DNA of 6,228 nt from an uncultured Angelakisella sp. (lineage in GTDB: Bacteria > Bacillota > Clostridia > Oscillospirales > Ruminococcaceae). The first letter of the stretch is position 1; each line of letters opens with the position of its first letter. Shown in pieces: positions 1-6,204 of the stretch. The position numbers were made by a program, and so were the translations under genes. The stretch spans positions 1 to 6,228 of the forward strand of contig CANOCD010000071.1 in NCBI GenBank assembly GCA_947564495.1, in the 5' to 3' direction. The notes below the pieces were generated by a model. The model had not been told where the DNA came from, did no database searches, and saw nothing but the letters and a program-made list of their open reading frames with translations.

Positions 1-390
1 GGGCTGGGGCCGGGCCTGGGGCCGGCTTCTCCGTCTCGCCCCGGCAGCCTTGGCAAAGGCGATGCCGGCAAAGATGCCTGCCACAACGGGCAGCGCCCCC
101 AGGCCGGGGTCCGGTTCCGGCTGGGCGGCCTGCCGGGCAGACCTGGCCTGGACCTCCCTGCGCCTCTGCTCCGCTTCATCCTCCAGCTTTTGCTGGCGCA
201 GCTCGGCTTGTTCCTCCTTCTGCTTTTCTCTTTGTTCTCTTTCATAGGAATCGTCCACCGGGGGCTGGTCAGGATGGAAGTTTTCGTAATCGTCAAAATA
301 CCCCGGCTCGTTGTAATGCCCGAAGCCCCGGCAGGCCCCGTTGCCCACCGGGCCGACCTTTCGGCAGTATTTGTCCGCTTTGTAGGACAT
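1..390 (-). CDS. Hypothetical protein with charged helical region and one possible membrane segment (3' end cut off by window edge)
   Basis: The reading frame starts at the ATG at 390 and stays open for 130 codons to the window edge, so the C-terminus is missing. The start follows an AAGGGGGAG-type ribosome binding site and lies 12 nt after the IMP cyclohydrolase stop, which makes it the next gene of the operon. Residues 1-45 are rich in Gly, Tyr and Asp and hold two cysteines (C9, C20). Residues 48-90 are very rich in Glu, Gln and Arg and look like a long charged helix or coiled coil. Residues 98-115 are hydrophobic (LPVVAGIFAGIAFAK) and are followed by an Arg-rich stretch (ARRRSR), as in a single membrane-spanning helix with a positive cytoplasmic flank. 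No signal peptide or catalytic motif is visible and I do not recognise the family. Its position suggests co-expression with purine synthesis, but nothing in the protein says enzyme; a scaffold or membrane tether is only a guess. Confidence 0.72.
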   Translation of the reverse strand, partial: MSYKADKYCRKVGPVGNGACRGFGHYNEPGYFDDYENFHPDQPPVDDSYEREQREKQKEEQAELRQQKLEDEAEQRRREVQARSARQAAQPEPDPGLGALPVVAGIFAGIAFAKAAGARRRSRPQARPQP

Positions 391-402
391 TTTTCTCCCC
401 CT

Positions 403-1122
403 TTACTGGTTGGCGTTGAGGATAACTTCCTCCCGCTCCCCGGTGGCGGGGTCGGTGTAGACCACATAGAGGGAGACCTTGTTGTCCGGGTTCAGATCCG
501 CCCAAATCTCCTCTGCCCAGGTCTTGGCGTCGGGGGCGGTGACGGCCACCCGCTCCGGCTCCCCTTCAAAGGAGGGGATGGGGTCCCCGTCGCACCTGTA
601 GGTGTGGAGGAACCGCCCCTCCCCGGCGGGGAGGGCGGGGTAATCGAAGAAGTACCGCTGGCAGTAGTCCCCGTTGCCGTCGGCGCTCTTGAGGATGGAG
701 AGCTGGGCGGCAAAGGAGCCCTGCTTGGCATGGGTCACCATCCCGGAGATGCGGGGGGTCCAGTTGGGGCCGTCGGGCTCGAAGGTCCGGGTCCGCAGGG
801 CTTCCTCGAACTCCCCGCCCTTGTCCACGCAGTCGTAGATGGTGTCGGTCTGGTCGCCGTTGGTGACGATGGTGATGTGCCCCAGCCGCCGCACCGGGCG
901 GTAGATGATGAGGGAGGGGTCCACCATCTTGGAGGGGTCGAAAGCCTCGGTGCGGATGCCGTCCTCGGTCTTGGTAAAAACACGGTTGCGGCTGTTCTGG
1001 CTCCGGCCCATGATGAAGTAGGCGATGGCCGACTTCTTCCCGTCGGCGGAGCGGCCGATGACGATGCCCCGGCCGGGGTAGCTGTTCTCCCGGAGGAGGG
1101 TGGCGAGATCAAGCAGTTCCAT
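403..1122 (-). CDS. purO: IMP cyclohydrolase, stand-alone PurO-type
   Basis: Predicted to close the second purine ring, converting FAICAR to IMP in the cytoplasm, the last step of the pathway. The 239-residue product resembles the archaeal PurO-type IMP cyclohydrolase family that also occurs in some Clostridia. The N-terminal stretch YPGRGIVIGRSADGKK (residues 15-30) is followed by YFIMGRSQNSRNRVF (35-49), which is the most characteristic segment. Further conserved-looking blocks are DPSLIIYRPVRRLG (68-81), TNGDQTD (87-93) and WTPRISGMV (121-129). There is no AICAR transformylase domain, so this is not PurH. The ATG at 1122 is preceded by AAAGGAT, which overlaps the purN stop; the gap to purN is 12 nt. 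The family was assigned from memory of its motifs. Many annotations give such genes only the product name; the symbol purO follows archaeal usage. Confidence 0.85.
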   Translation of the reverse strand: MELLDLATLLRENSYPGRGIVIGRSADGKKSAIAYFIMGRSQNSRNRVFTKTEDGIRTEAFDPSKMVDPSLIIYRPVRRLGHITIVTNGDQTDTIYDCVDKGGEFEEALRTRTFEPDGPNWTPRISGMVTHAKQGSFAAQLSILKSADGNGDYCQRYFFDYPALPAGEGRFLHTYRCDGDPIPSFEGEPERVAVTAPDAKTWAEEIWADLNPDNKVSLYVVYTDPATGEREEVILNANQ

Positions 1123-1134
1123 CTTGTTATCCTT

Positions 1135-1740
1135 TCATTGATAAAGTGGTTCCAGCGTTTGGCACATCAGCTCCGCCGCCCGGGGGAGGAGCTTCCACTC
1201 GGCCTCCTCCATCACCCGCTTTTGCAGCGTCTCGGGGGTGTCGCCGTCCTTTATCTCCACCGCCTTTTGCAGCAGGACACGCCCCCCGTCGGGGACCTCG
1301 TTGACGATGTGGACGGTGGCCCCGGTGACCTTCACCCCGTAGTCCAGGGCGGCCTGGTGGACCCGGAGGCCGTAAAACCCCGCCCCGCAGAAGGAGGGGA
1401 TGAGGCTGGGGTGGACGTTGATGATCCGCCCGGCGTAGGCCCCGCCGGTGACGTTGGCGGTGAGGATGGAGAGATACCCCGCCAGCACCACCAGGTCGAT
1501 GCGGGCCTCCTTCCAGGCGTCCAGGATGGCCCGGTCAAAGTCCTCCTGGGTGGCGTAGTCCTTCCGGGGGATGACGGCGGCAGGGATGCCCGCCTTCTCC
1601 GCCCGCTCCAGGGCGTAGGCCCCGGCCTTGCTGGAGATGACCAGGGCGATCTTCCCGCTGGGGAGCTCCCCCCGGGCCTGGGCGTCGATGAGGGCCTGGA
1701 GGTTGGTCCCGCCCCCGGAGACCATCACGGCAATGTTCAT
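1135..1740 (-). CDS. purN: Phosphoribosylglycinamide formyltransferase (GAR transformylase)
   Basis: Transfers the formyl group of 10-formyltetrahydrofolate to GAR, giving FGAR, the third step of purine synthesis. The product is 201 residues, normal for PurN. It opens with the phosphate-binding loop [11 protein letters not shown] (residues 7-17), then [10 protein letters not shown] (84-93). The catalytic set of the family is present: Asn108 and His110 in [11 protein letters not shown], and Asp151 in [12 protein letters not shown]. Between His110 and the acid there is an insert, [14 protein letters not shown], where E. coli has a shorter KYPGLHTHRQ-like segment; I believe this longer form is usual in Clostridia. 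The start codon overlaps the purM stop as ATGA, and no good ribosome binding site precedes it, so translation is probably coupled to purM. The formate-dependent alternative, PurT, is ruled out by fold and size. Confidence 0.97.
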   Translation of the reverse strand: MNIAVMVSGGGTNLQALIDAQARGELPSGKIALVISSKAGAYALERAEKAGIPAAVIPRKDYATQEDFDRAILDAWKEARIDLVVLAGYLSILTANVTGGAYAGRIINVHPSLIPSFCGAGFYGLRVHQAALDYGVKVTGATVHIVNEVPDGGRVLLQKAVEIKDGDTPETLQKRVMEEAEWKLLPRAAELMCQTLEPLYQ

Positions 1741-2786
1741 CGAAGGATCACACCGCCCTCCCCGGCGACCACCTCGCCCATGATCCAGGCGTCCTCCCCG
1801 GCGGCCCGGAGAATTTCCACCGCCTGGTTGGCGTCGGTCTTGTCCACCACGACGCTCATGCCCACGCCCATGTTGAAGGTGTTGTACATATCCCGCAGGG
1901 GGATGTCCCCTGTTTTCTGGATCAGCTGGAACAGGGGCGGGATGCCCAGGCGGTCCAGGGGGATGCGGGCGGCGCAGCCCTCGGGGAGGGACCGGGGGAT
2001 ATTCTCGTAGAAGCCGCCCCCGGTGATGTGGGACACCGCCTTGACGGTGACCTGTTCCATCAGCGCCAGCATAGGTTTTACGTAAATTTTGGTGGGGGTC
2101 AGCAGGGCCTCCCCCAGGCTCTTGCCCAGCTCGTCCCGATGGATGGTGAAGCCGGGTTCCTCAATATCACAGGCAAAGATCTTCCGGACCAGGGAAAAGC
2201 CGTTGGAATGGACCCCGCTGGAGGCCAGGCCGATGATGGCGTCCCCGGGCTTCACCTTGGCGTTGTCGATGATCTTGGGCTTATCCACGATCCCCACGGC
2301 GAAGCCCGCCAGATCGTACTCGTTTTCGGGGTAGAAGCCGGGCATCTCGGCGGTCTCCCCGCCGATGAGGGCGCACCCCGCCTGGACGCAGCCCTCGGCC
2401 ACCCCGGAGACGATCTTGGCCACCCGCTCCGGGACGTTCTTGCCCACGGCGATGTAATCCAGGAAGAAGAGGGGCTTGGCCCCGGCGCAGATAATGTCGT
2501 TGACGCACATGGCCACGCAGTCGATGCCCACCGTGTCGTGCTTATCCAGGACGAAGGCCAGCTTCAGCTTGGTGCCCACCCCGTCGGTGCCGCTGACCAG
2601 CACCGGCTCTTTCATCCCGGCAAGGTCCGGGGCGAACAGGCCCCCGAATCCCCCGATGCCGGAAAGGACCCCGGGGATGTTGGTCCGGGCGATGTGGCTT
2701 TTCATCAGGCGGACCGCCTCGTACCCGGCGGTGATGTCCACCCCGGCGGCCCGGTAGCTTTCGCTGTGGCTGTTACTGTTCCCCAT
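1737..2786 (-). CDS. purM: Phosphoribosylformylglycinamidine cyclo-ligase (AIR synthetase)
   Basis: Closes the imidazole ring: FGAM plus ATP gives AIR, the fifth step of the pathway. The product is 349 residues, the usual length. Family motifs occur in order: the glycine-rich GIGGFGGLF (43-51), SGTDGVGTK (65-73) for nucleotide and metal binding, [20 protein letters not shown] (89-108), [11 protein letters not shown] (142-152), [16 protein letters not shown] (187-202) and [13 protein letters not shown] (253-265). The ATG at 2786 has an excellent ribosome binding site (AAGGAGGAC, spacing about 6 nt) located inside the end of purF, and the first 14 nt overlap purF. The last codons overlap purN by 4 nt. 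The first ten residues (GNSNSHSES) are polar and probably disordered. Nothing appears broken. Confidence 0.98.
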   Translation of the reverse strand: MGNSNSHSESYRAAGVDITAGYEAVRLMKSHIARTNIPGVLSGIGGFGGLFAPDLAGMKEPVLVSGTDGVGTKLKLAFVLDKHDTVGIDCVAMCVNDIICAGAKPLFFLDYIAVGKNVPERVAKIVSGVAEGCVQAGCALIGGETAEMPGFYPENEYDLAGFAVGIVDKPKIIDNAKVKPGDAIIGLASSGVHSNGFSLVRKIFACDIEEPGFTIHRDELGKSLGEALLTPTKIYVKPMLALMEQVTVKAVSHITGGGFYENIPRSLPEGCAARIPLDRLGIPPLFQLIQKTGDIPLRDMYNTFNMGVGMSVVVDKTDANQAVEILRAAGEDAWIMGEVVAGEGGVILR

Positions 2787-4221
2787 GGGCGTCCTCCTTC
2801 CGCTTCAGCTTCTGCTCGAACTTGTTCTTCTTGGGTGCCTTGGGGGGCGGCACGGGGTAATCCCCGTCGAAGCAGGCGGAGCAGAATCCGCATTTCGACT
2901 GGGGAGCCAGGTTCCGGACCCCCTCCAGGGAGAGGAAGCCCAACGTGTCCGCCCCGATGATCCCGGCGATCTCCTCCACCGAGTGGTTGTTGGCGATAAG
3001 GCTGTTCTTGTCGTCAATATCGGTGCCGAAGTAGCAGGGGTAGAGGAAGGGGGGAGCGGAGACCCGGACGTGGACCTCCTTGGCCCCGGCCTCCCGGAGG
3101 AGCCGGACGATCCGGGCGCAGGTGGTCCCCCGGACGATGGAGTCGTCGATCATCACCACCCGCTTGCCCCGCACCGTCTCGGAGACGGCGTTGAGCTTGA
3201 TGTGCACCGAGTCCTCCCGCTGCTTCTGGGTGGACTGGATGAAGGTCCGGCCGATGTACCGGTTCTTGATGAACCCCACCCCGTAGGGGATGCCGCTCTC
3301 CTTGGCGTAGCCCAGGGCGGCGTCCAGGCCGGAGTCGGGCACCCCGATGACCACGTCGGCCTCCACGGGGTGCTCCTTGGCCAGGTACGCCCCCGCCCGC
3401 TGCCGGGCGGCGTGGACGCTGGAGCCCTCCACCACCGAATCGGGCCGGGCGAAGTAGACGAATTCAAAGACGCAGAAGGAGGAGGGGCGTTTGCCGCAGT
3501 GGGTGCGGATGCTCCGGGGGCCGTTGTGGTCGATGACCACGATCTCCCCCGGCTCCACCTCCCGGATGTAGGCGGCGCCCAGGGTGTCCAGGGCGCAGGT
3601 TTCGGAGCTGAAGACCCAGCTCTCCCCCAGCTTGCCCAGGCAGAGGGGCCGAAAGCCGTTGGGGTCCCGGGCGGCCATGATCTTCTGGGGGGACATGATG
3701 ATGAGGGAGTAGGCCCCGGCGATCTTCTCCATGGCCCGCTCCACCGCCACCTCGATGGAGGGGCTGTGGAGCCGCTCCCGGGTGATGATGTGGGCGATGA
3801 CCTCGGTGTCGCTGGTGGTGTGGAAGATGCAGCCGGTGAGCTCCAGCTGCTCCCTCAGCTCGGCGGCGTTGGTGAGGTTGCCGTTGTGGGCCACCGCCAT
3901 GGTCCCCTTGATGTGGTTGATGACCATGGGCTGGGCGTTGGCCCGGCTCCGGGTCCCCGTGGTGGAGTAGCGGACGTGGCCCATGGCCATCTGGCCCTGG
4001 CCGAGGCCCGCCAGGACGTCCTTGGTGAACACCTCGCTCACCAGGCCCAGGTCCTTGTGGTGGGTGATGACCCCCTGGTCGCAGACGGCGATGCCGCAGC
4101 TCTCCTGGCCCCGGTGCTGGAGGGCGTAGAGGGCCAGGTAGGTATCCCCCGCCACGTCCTGCTCCCCGGCCCCGTCGTAGATGCCAAAGAGGCCGCATTC
4201 TTCATGGATGGAATCAAACAT
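2773..4221 (-). CDS. purF: Amidophosphoribosyltransferase (glutamine PRPP amidotransferase), Fe-S type
   Basis: Catalyses the committed step: PRPP plus glutamine gives 5-phosphoribosylamine. The product is 482 residues. Cys9 in [12 protein letters not shown] is the expected N-terminal nucleophile, exposed by removal of an 8-residue propeptide. The Ntn glutaminase domain covers roughly residues 9-240, with LQHRGQE (34-40), GHVRYSTTG (81-89) and AHNGNLTN (111-118). The phosphoribosyltransferase domain carries the PRPP loop [13 protein letters not shown] (355-367). Cysteines 250, 396, 447 and 450 match the four ligands of the 4Fe-4S cluster of the B. subtilis-type enzyme, so oxygen sensitivity is expected. 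A Lys/Pro-rich tail (about 458-482) follows and overlaps purM. The start at 4221 is preferred over the upstream in-frame ATG at 4257, because AGAAAGGAAA lies just before it and because it puts the nucleophile near the N-terminus. Feedback inhibition by purine nucleotides is typical of the family. Confidence 0.98.
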   Translation of the reverse strand: MFDSIHEECGLFGIYDGAGEQDVAGDTYLALYALQHRGQESCGIAVCDQGVITHHKDLGLVSEVFTKDVLAGLGQGQMAMGHVRYSTTGTRSRANAQPMVINHIKGTMAVAHNGNLTNAAELREQLELTGCIFHTTSDTEVIAHIITRERLHSPSIEVAVERAMEKIAGAYSLIIMSPQKIMAARDPNGFRPLCLGKLGESWVFSSETCALDTLGAAYIREVEPGEIVVIDHNGPRSIRTHCGKRPSSFCVFEFVYFARPDSVVEGSSVHAARQRAGAYLAKEHPVEADVVIGVPDSGLDAALGYAKESGIPYGVGFIKNRYIGRTFIQSTQKQREDSVHIKLNAVSETVRGKRVVMIDDSIVRGTTCARIVRLLREAGAKEVHVRVSAPPFLYPCYFGTDIDDKNSLIANNHSVEEIAGIIGADTLGFLSLEGVRNLAPQSKCGFCSACFDGDYPVPPPKAPKKNKFEQKLKRKEDAHGEQ

Positions 4222-4238
4222 AGGTCTGTTTTCCTTTC

Positions 4239-4256
4239 TGGGGGCGTGACCCCCCA
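4239..4256 (-). other. Small GC hairpin between purC and purF
   Basis: A 6-bp inverted repeat, TGGGGG / CCCCCA with a 6-nt loop, lies in the 37-nt gap, starting 2 nt after the purC stop and ending directly next to the purF ribosome binding site. There is no U-tract after it, so it is not a convincing terminator. It could protect or define an mRNA end between the cistrons or modulate purF translation; it may also be chance in GC-rich DNA. Confidence 0.3.
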
Positions 4257-4258
4257 AC

Positions 4259-4969
4259 TCATTCTCCCAGCAGGCGCTTCATGACCTCTTTGTAGGCATC
4301 TTCTTCCCCGCCCAGATCCCGGCGGAACAGGTCCTTGTCCAGGTGGGCGCCGGTCTTGGTGTCCCAGAAGCGGCAGGTGTCGGGGCTGATCTCGTCGGCC
4401 AGGACGATGGTCCCGTCGGAAAGGCGGCCGAACTCCAGCTTAAAGTCGATGAGCTGGATGCCCGCCTCGGCCAGGTACTCCCCCAGGTACCGGTTCACCT
4501 TGAAGCTGTAGTCGGCGATGACCTCCAGCTCCTCCTTGGTGGCGGCGTGGATGGCGGCAATGTGGTACTCGTTGACCATGGGGTCCCCCAGGGCGTCGTC
4601 CTTGTAGCAGTATTCCAGGACGGTGGTATCCAGCTTGGTCCCCTCGGGGAGGCCCAGTCTTTTCGCCAGGCTCCCGGCGGCCACGTTGCGGACGATGACC
4701 TCTAGGGGGACGATCTGGACCTTCTTCACCAGGGTGCGGCGGTCGTCGATCTCCTCCACCAGGTGGGTGGGGATGCCCTTCTCCATGAGGAACTTCATCA
4801 GGTGGTTGGTGACCCGGTTGTTCACCACGCCCTTCCCCCGGATGGTGCCCTTCTTGGCCCCGTTTCCGGCGGTGGCGTCGTCCTTGTAGTCCACCAGGAC
4901 CAGTTCCGGGTCCTCGGTGGCGAATACCTTCTTGGCCTTGCCCTCGTAAAGCTGTTCTCTGATCTCCAT
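4259..4969 (-). CDS. purC: Phosphoribosylaminoimidazole-succinocarboxamide synthase (SAICAR synthetase)
   Basis: Joins aspartate to CAIR with ATP to form SAICAR. The product is 236 residues, the standard length for the short bacterial form. It shows [11 protein letters not shown] (8-18), the nucleotide-binding N-terminal loop; [11 protein letters not shown] (30-40); the signature [16 protein letters not shown] (91-106); LIDFKLEFG (173-181); and [13 protein letters not shown] (191-203), which contains metal and substrate-binding acids. An in-frame ATG lies 18 nt further upstream, but AAAGGATGG, the ribosome binding site, falls between the two, so the start at 4969 is chosen; it also gives the family's [14 protein letters not shown] beginning. 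The gene follows the unknown ORF by 36 nt in the most AT-rich stretch of the window. No fusion to purE or other domains is present. Confidence 0.98.
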   Translation of the reverse strand: MEIREQLYEGKAKKVFATEDPELVLVDYKDDATAGNGAKKGTIRGKGVVNNRVTNHLMKFLMEKGIPTHLVEEIDDRRTLVKKVQIVPLEVIVRNVAAGSLAKRLGLPEGTKLDTTVLEYCYKDDALGDPMVNEYHIAAIHAATKEELEVIADYSFKVNRYLGEYLAEAGIQLIDFKLEFGRLSDGTIVLADEISPDTCRFWDTKTGAHLDKDLFRRDLGGEEDAYKEVMKRLLGE

Positions 4970-5005
4970 TTTGTACCATCCTTTCATTTTATACGATTTG
5001 TAAAT

Positions 5006-5494
5006 TTATTCGCAGGAATCATTGACCTGGGAAAATGGCAGCAGCCCGTGGACCTCGAAAAGATACCGCCCGGTGGGCTGATGGTCAGGGCCCATCTCCA
5101 AAAGCTGGCCGTAACCGCATTGGGAGAAGTCCTCCCGGTCAAAGGCGTCGCTGACCTCCGACCCGGTGTGGTCGTCCAGCTGGTAAAGGAGCCGCTCGTA
5201 GGCCCCCAGGGTCTTTTCGTAGGCCAGCCGCTCCACCTGCTCCGGGGTGGCCCCGGCCTCCAGGAGGGCGGCGGCCTCCGGGTCCTTGTCCGGGAGGGTA
5301 CCCTCGGCCTGCCACTGCTCCAGCAGCTCCCGGTAGCGGCCCCGGTAGAACTCCAGGTCGTCGCTCAGGGGCTTTAAGAGCCGGAAGGCGGGGACCACCG
5401 CCCGGGTATCGGTGTCGTACTGCAAGTACCACCTTGCCGCCTTTTCCGAAAGGCCCAGGGCGGCAAGATACCGGAGTTTTTCCTCTGTGGTCAT
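5006..5494 (-). CDS. Hypothetical protein inside the purine operon
   Basis: This encodes 162 residues of unknown function, located 14 nt after purE and 36 nt before purC. The ATG at 5494 is chosen because AGGAGGG lies 6 nt before it; the same frame is open further upstream to 5869, but that part runs antisense-free through purE in another frame and has the Arg/Gly/Pro-rich look of a shadow. The protein appears soluble and mainly helical, with many Glu, Leu, Tyr and Arg residues and no signal peptide or membrane segment. Blocks that might be conserved include LRYLAALGLSEKAARWYLQY (7-26), DDLEFYRGRYRELLEQW (45-61), ATPEQVERLAYEKTLGAYER (82-101) and YLFEVHGLLPF (144-154). There are two cysteines, C126 and C161. 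I recognise no domain or catalytic motif. Strict operon embedding makes co-expression with purine enzymes likely; an accessory or partner role for PurE or PurC is inference only. Confidence 0.85.
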   Translation of the reverse strand: MTTEEKLRYLAALGLSEKAARWYLQYDTDTRAVVPAFRLLKPLSDDLEFYRGRYRELLEQWQAEGTLPDKDPEAAALLEAGATPEQVERLAYEKTLGAYERLLYQLDDHTGSEVSDAFDREDFSQCGYGQLLEMGPDHQPTGRYLFEVHGLLPFSQVNDSCE

Positions 5495-5508
5495 GGCGGG
5501 CCCTCCTG

Positions 5509-6009
5509 TCACTGGGCGAACTTCTCCGCCACCCGCTTGTCGCTTTCCAGGACGGCGGCGGTCATCCCCTCCCGCATGGCCTGGAGCCGTATGGCCAGCC
5601 CCGGGTCGGAGAGGGCCAGCATCTGGGCGGCCAGGATGGCGGCGTTGGCGGCCCCGTCCACCGCCACGGTGGCAACGGGGATGCCGGCGGGCATCTGGAC
5701 GGTGGCCAGCAGGGCGTCCAGGCCGTCCAAAAAGGAACCCTTCACCGGGATGCCGATGACCGGCAGGGTGGTGTGCCCCGCCATCACCCCGGCCAGGTGG
5801 GCGGCCTTTCCGGCGGCGCAGATGAGGACGCCGAAGCCCGCCTCCTTTGCCCCGGCGGCGAAGGCGCAAGCCTCCTCCGGGGTGCGGTGGGCGGAGAGGA
5901 CCCGGACCACCCGGGGGACCCCCAGCTCGTCCAGCTTTTCGATGGCCTTCTGGACCACGGGGAGGTCGCTTTCCGCCCCCATGACCACGGCGACTTTTAA
6001 GGTTGACAT
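5509..6009 (-). CDS. purE: 5-(carboxyamino)imidazole ribonucleotide mutase (PurE, class I type)
   Basis: Converts N5-CAIR to CAIR in the sixth stage of purine synthesis; class I enzymes normally work with PurK, which is not in this window. The product is 166 residues, typical for a single-domain PurE that assembles as an octamer. It has GAESDLP (11-17, usually GSxSD), SAHRTP (39-44) with the catalytic histidine, the glycine-rich substrate loop AAGKAAHLAGV, and VQMPAGIPVATVAVDGAANAAILAA. SAHRTP is the class I form; class II AIR carboxylases have a different sequence there. Compared with E. coli, the segment after VATVA is about two residues shorter, a form I associate with Clostridia. The ATG at 6009 is preceded by AAAGGA about 10 nt upstream. 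This is the first enzyme gene of the operon, directly behind the leader hairpin. Confidence 0.97.
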   Translation of the reverse strand: MSTLKVAVVMGAESDLPVVQKAIEKLDELGVPRVVRVLSAHRTPEEACAFAAGAKEAGFGVLICAAGKAAHLAGVMAGHTTLPVIGIPVKGSFLDGLDALLATVQMPAGIPVATVAVDGAANAAILAAQMLALSDPGLAIRLQAMREGMTAAVLESDKRVAEKFAQ

Positions 6010-6045
6010 AGCGGAACCATCCTTTCTTTTCGTTCTGGCAAGCAG

Positions 6046-6078
6046 AAAGGCCGCAGTGCAGTTTGCACTACGGCCTTT
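6046..6078 (-). terminator. Terminator-like leader hairpin upstream of purE (candidate attenuator)
   Basis: Two 15-nt arms (6078-6064 and 6060-6046 in transcript order) enclose a 3-nt loop. Read as minus-strand RNA all 15 pairs form, one as a G-U wobble; read as plus-strand RNA that position becomes a C-A mismatch. This favours function in the purE direction, although the minus-strand tail after the stem (UUUCUGCUU) is a weak U-tract and the plus-strand tail (UUUGUUUUA) is better. Only 36 nt separate the stem from the purE start and no promoter is visible there, so transcripts reaching purE must pass this hairpin. An attenuator, or a partial terminator with readthrough, is the natural reading. 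Confidence 0.6.
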
Positions 6079-6081
6079 GTT

Positions 6082-6183
6082 TTACACTACGCCCGGGTTC
6101 GAGCCGGTACCGCCGGTAAAAGGGTACAGTTTATGACGGGTGGCGGGACGGCAAAGACACAGGATATTCAGCAGGTGGCCCAT
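6082..6183 (-). CDS. Putative 33-residue leader peptide upstream of purE
   Basis: A short frame runs from ATG (6183) to TAA (6082-6084). It is preceded by a purine block, GGGGGAGGGGGAG (6200-6188), with 4 to 6 nt spacing, as good a ribosome binding site as those of the neighbouring enzyme genes. The peptide begins MGHLLNILCLCRPATRHK and ends in TGGTGSNPGVV; it has two close cysteines (C9, C11), a short hydrophobic start and a basic middle. The stop lies 3 nt before the leader hairpin, so a ribosome finishing this frame would cover the hairpin's 5' arm. The frame is the same as purE. I do not recognise the peptide as a known family. It may be a regulatory leader peptide, a small functional protein, or a chance frame; the ribosome binding site is the main support. 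Confidence 0.4.
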   Translation of the reverse strand: MGHLLNILCLCRPATRHKLYPFTGGTGSNPGVV

Positions 6184-6200
6184 ACCGCTCCCCCTCCCCC
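6184..6200 (-). promoter_or_regulatory. Strong purine-rich ribosome binding site before the leader ORF
   Basis: The minus strand reads GGGGGAGGGGGAG followed by CGGT and the ATG. The AGGGGG core sits 6 nt from the start codon. It is out of character for untranslated leader RNA and is the main reason to believe that the 33-codon frame is translated. Confidence 0.45.
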
Positions 6201-6204
6201 GTTG

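Noticed and set aside
190..2010. 606-codon open frame on the plus strand
   Set aside because: It lies antisense to the end of purM, purN, the IMP cyclohydrolase gene and the partial gene. Its Gly/Val/Pro/Asp-rich composition is the typical shadow of GC-rich genes; it spans several unrelated genes and has no recognisable domain.
4222..4257. Upstream start for purF at 4257
   Set aside because: It would place 20 rather than 8 residues before the catalytic cysteine, and it lies upstream of the clear ribosome binding site that serves the ATG at 4221.
2785..4284. 499-codon open frame on the plus strand
   Set aside because: It is the antisense shadow of purF, with long low-complexity Gly/Val/Asp/Leu-rich stretches and no domain. 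The purF product on the other strand has all catalytic and Fe-S residues.
5495..5869. Upstream extension of the 162-residue ORF into purE
   Set aside because: The extension is an Arg/Gly/Pro-rich out-of-frame reading of purE; the AGGAGGG site fits the ATG at 5494.
6090..6112. tRNA-like GGTTCGA segment on the plus strand
   Set aside because: The T-arm-like sequence GGGTTCGAGCC does not form a proper five-pair T-stem, and no anticodon arm or acceptor stem is found around it.
5537..6136. 199-codon plus-strand frame crossing purE and its leader
   Set aside because: It mirrors purE codons in antisense and runs through the hairpin; the composition is Ala/Thr/Arg-rich, without family features.
6188..6200. 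G-quadruplex from the G-runs before the leader ORF
   Set aside because: Only two long G-runs are present, too few for an intramolecular quadruplex; a ribosome binding site explains them better.
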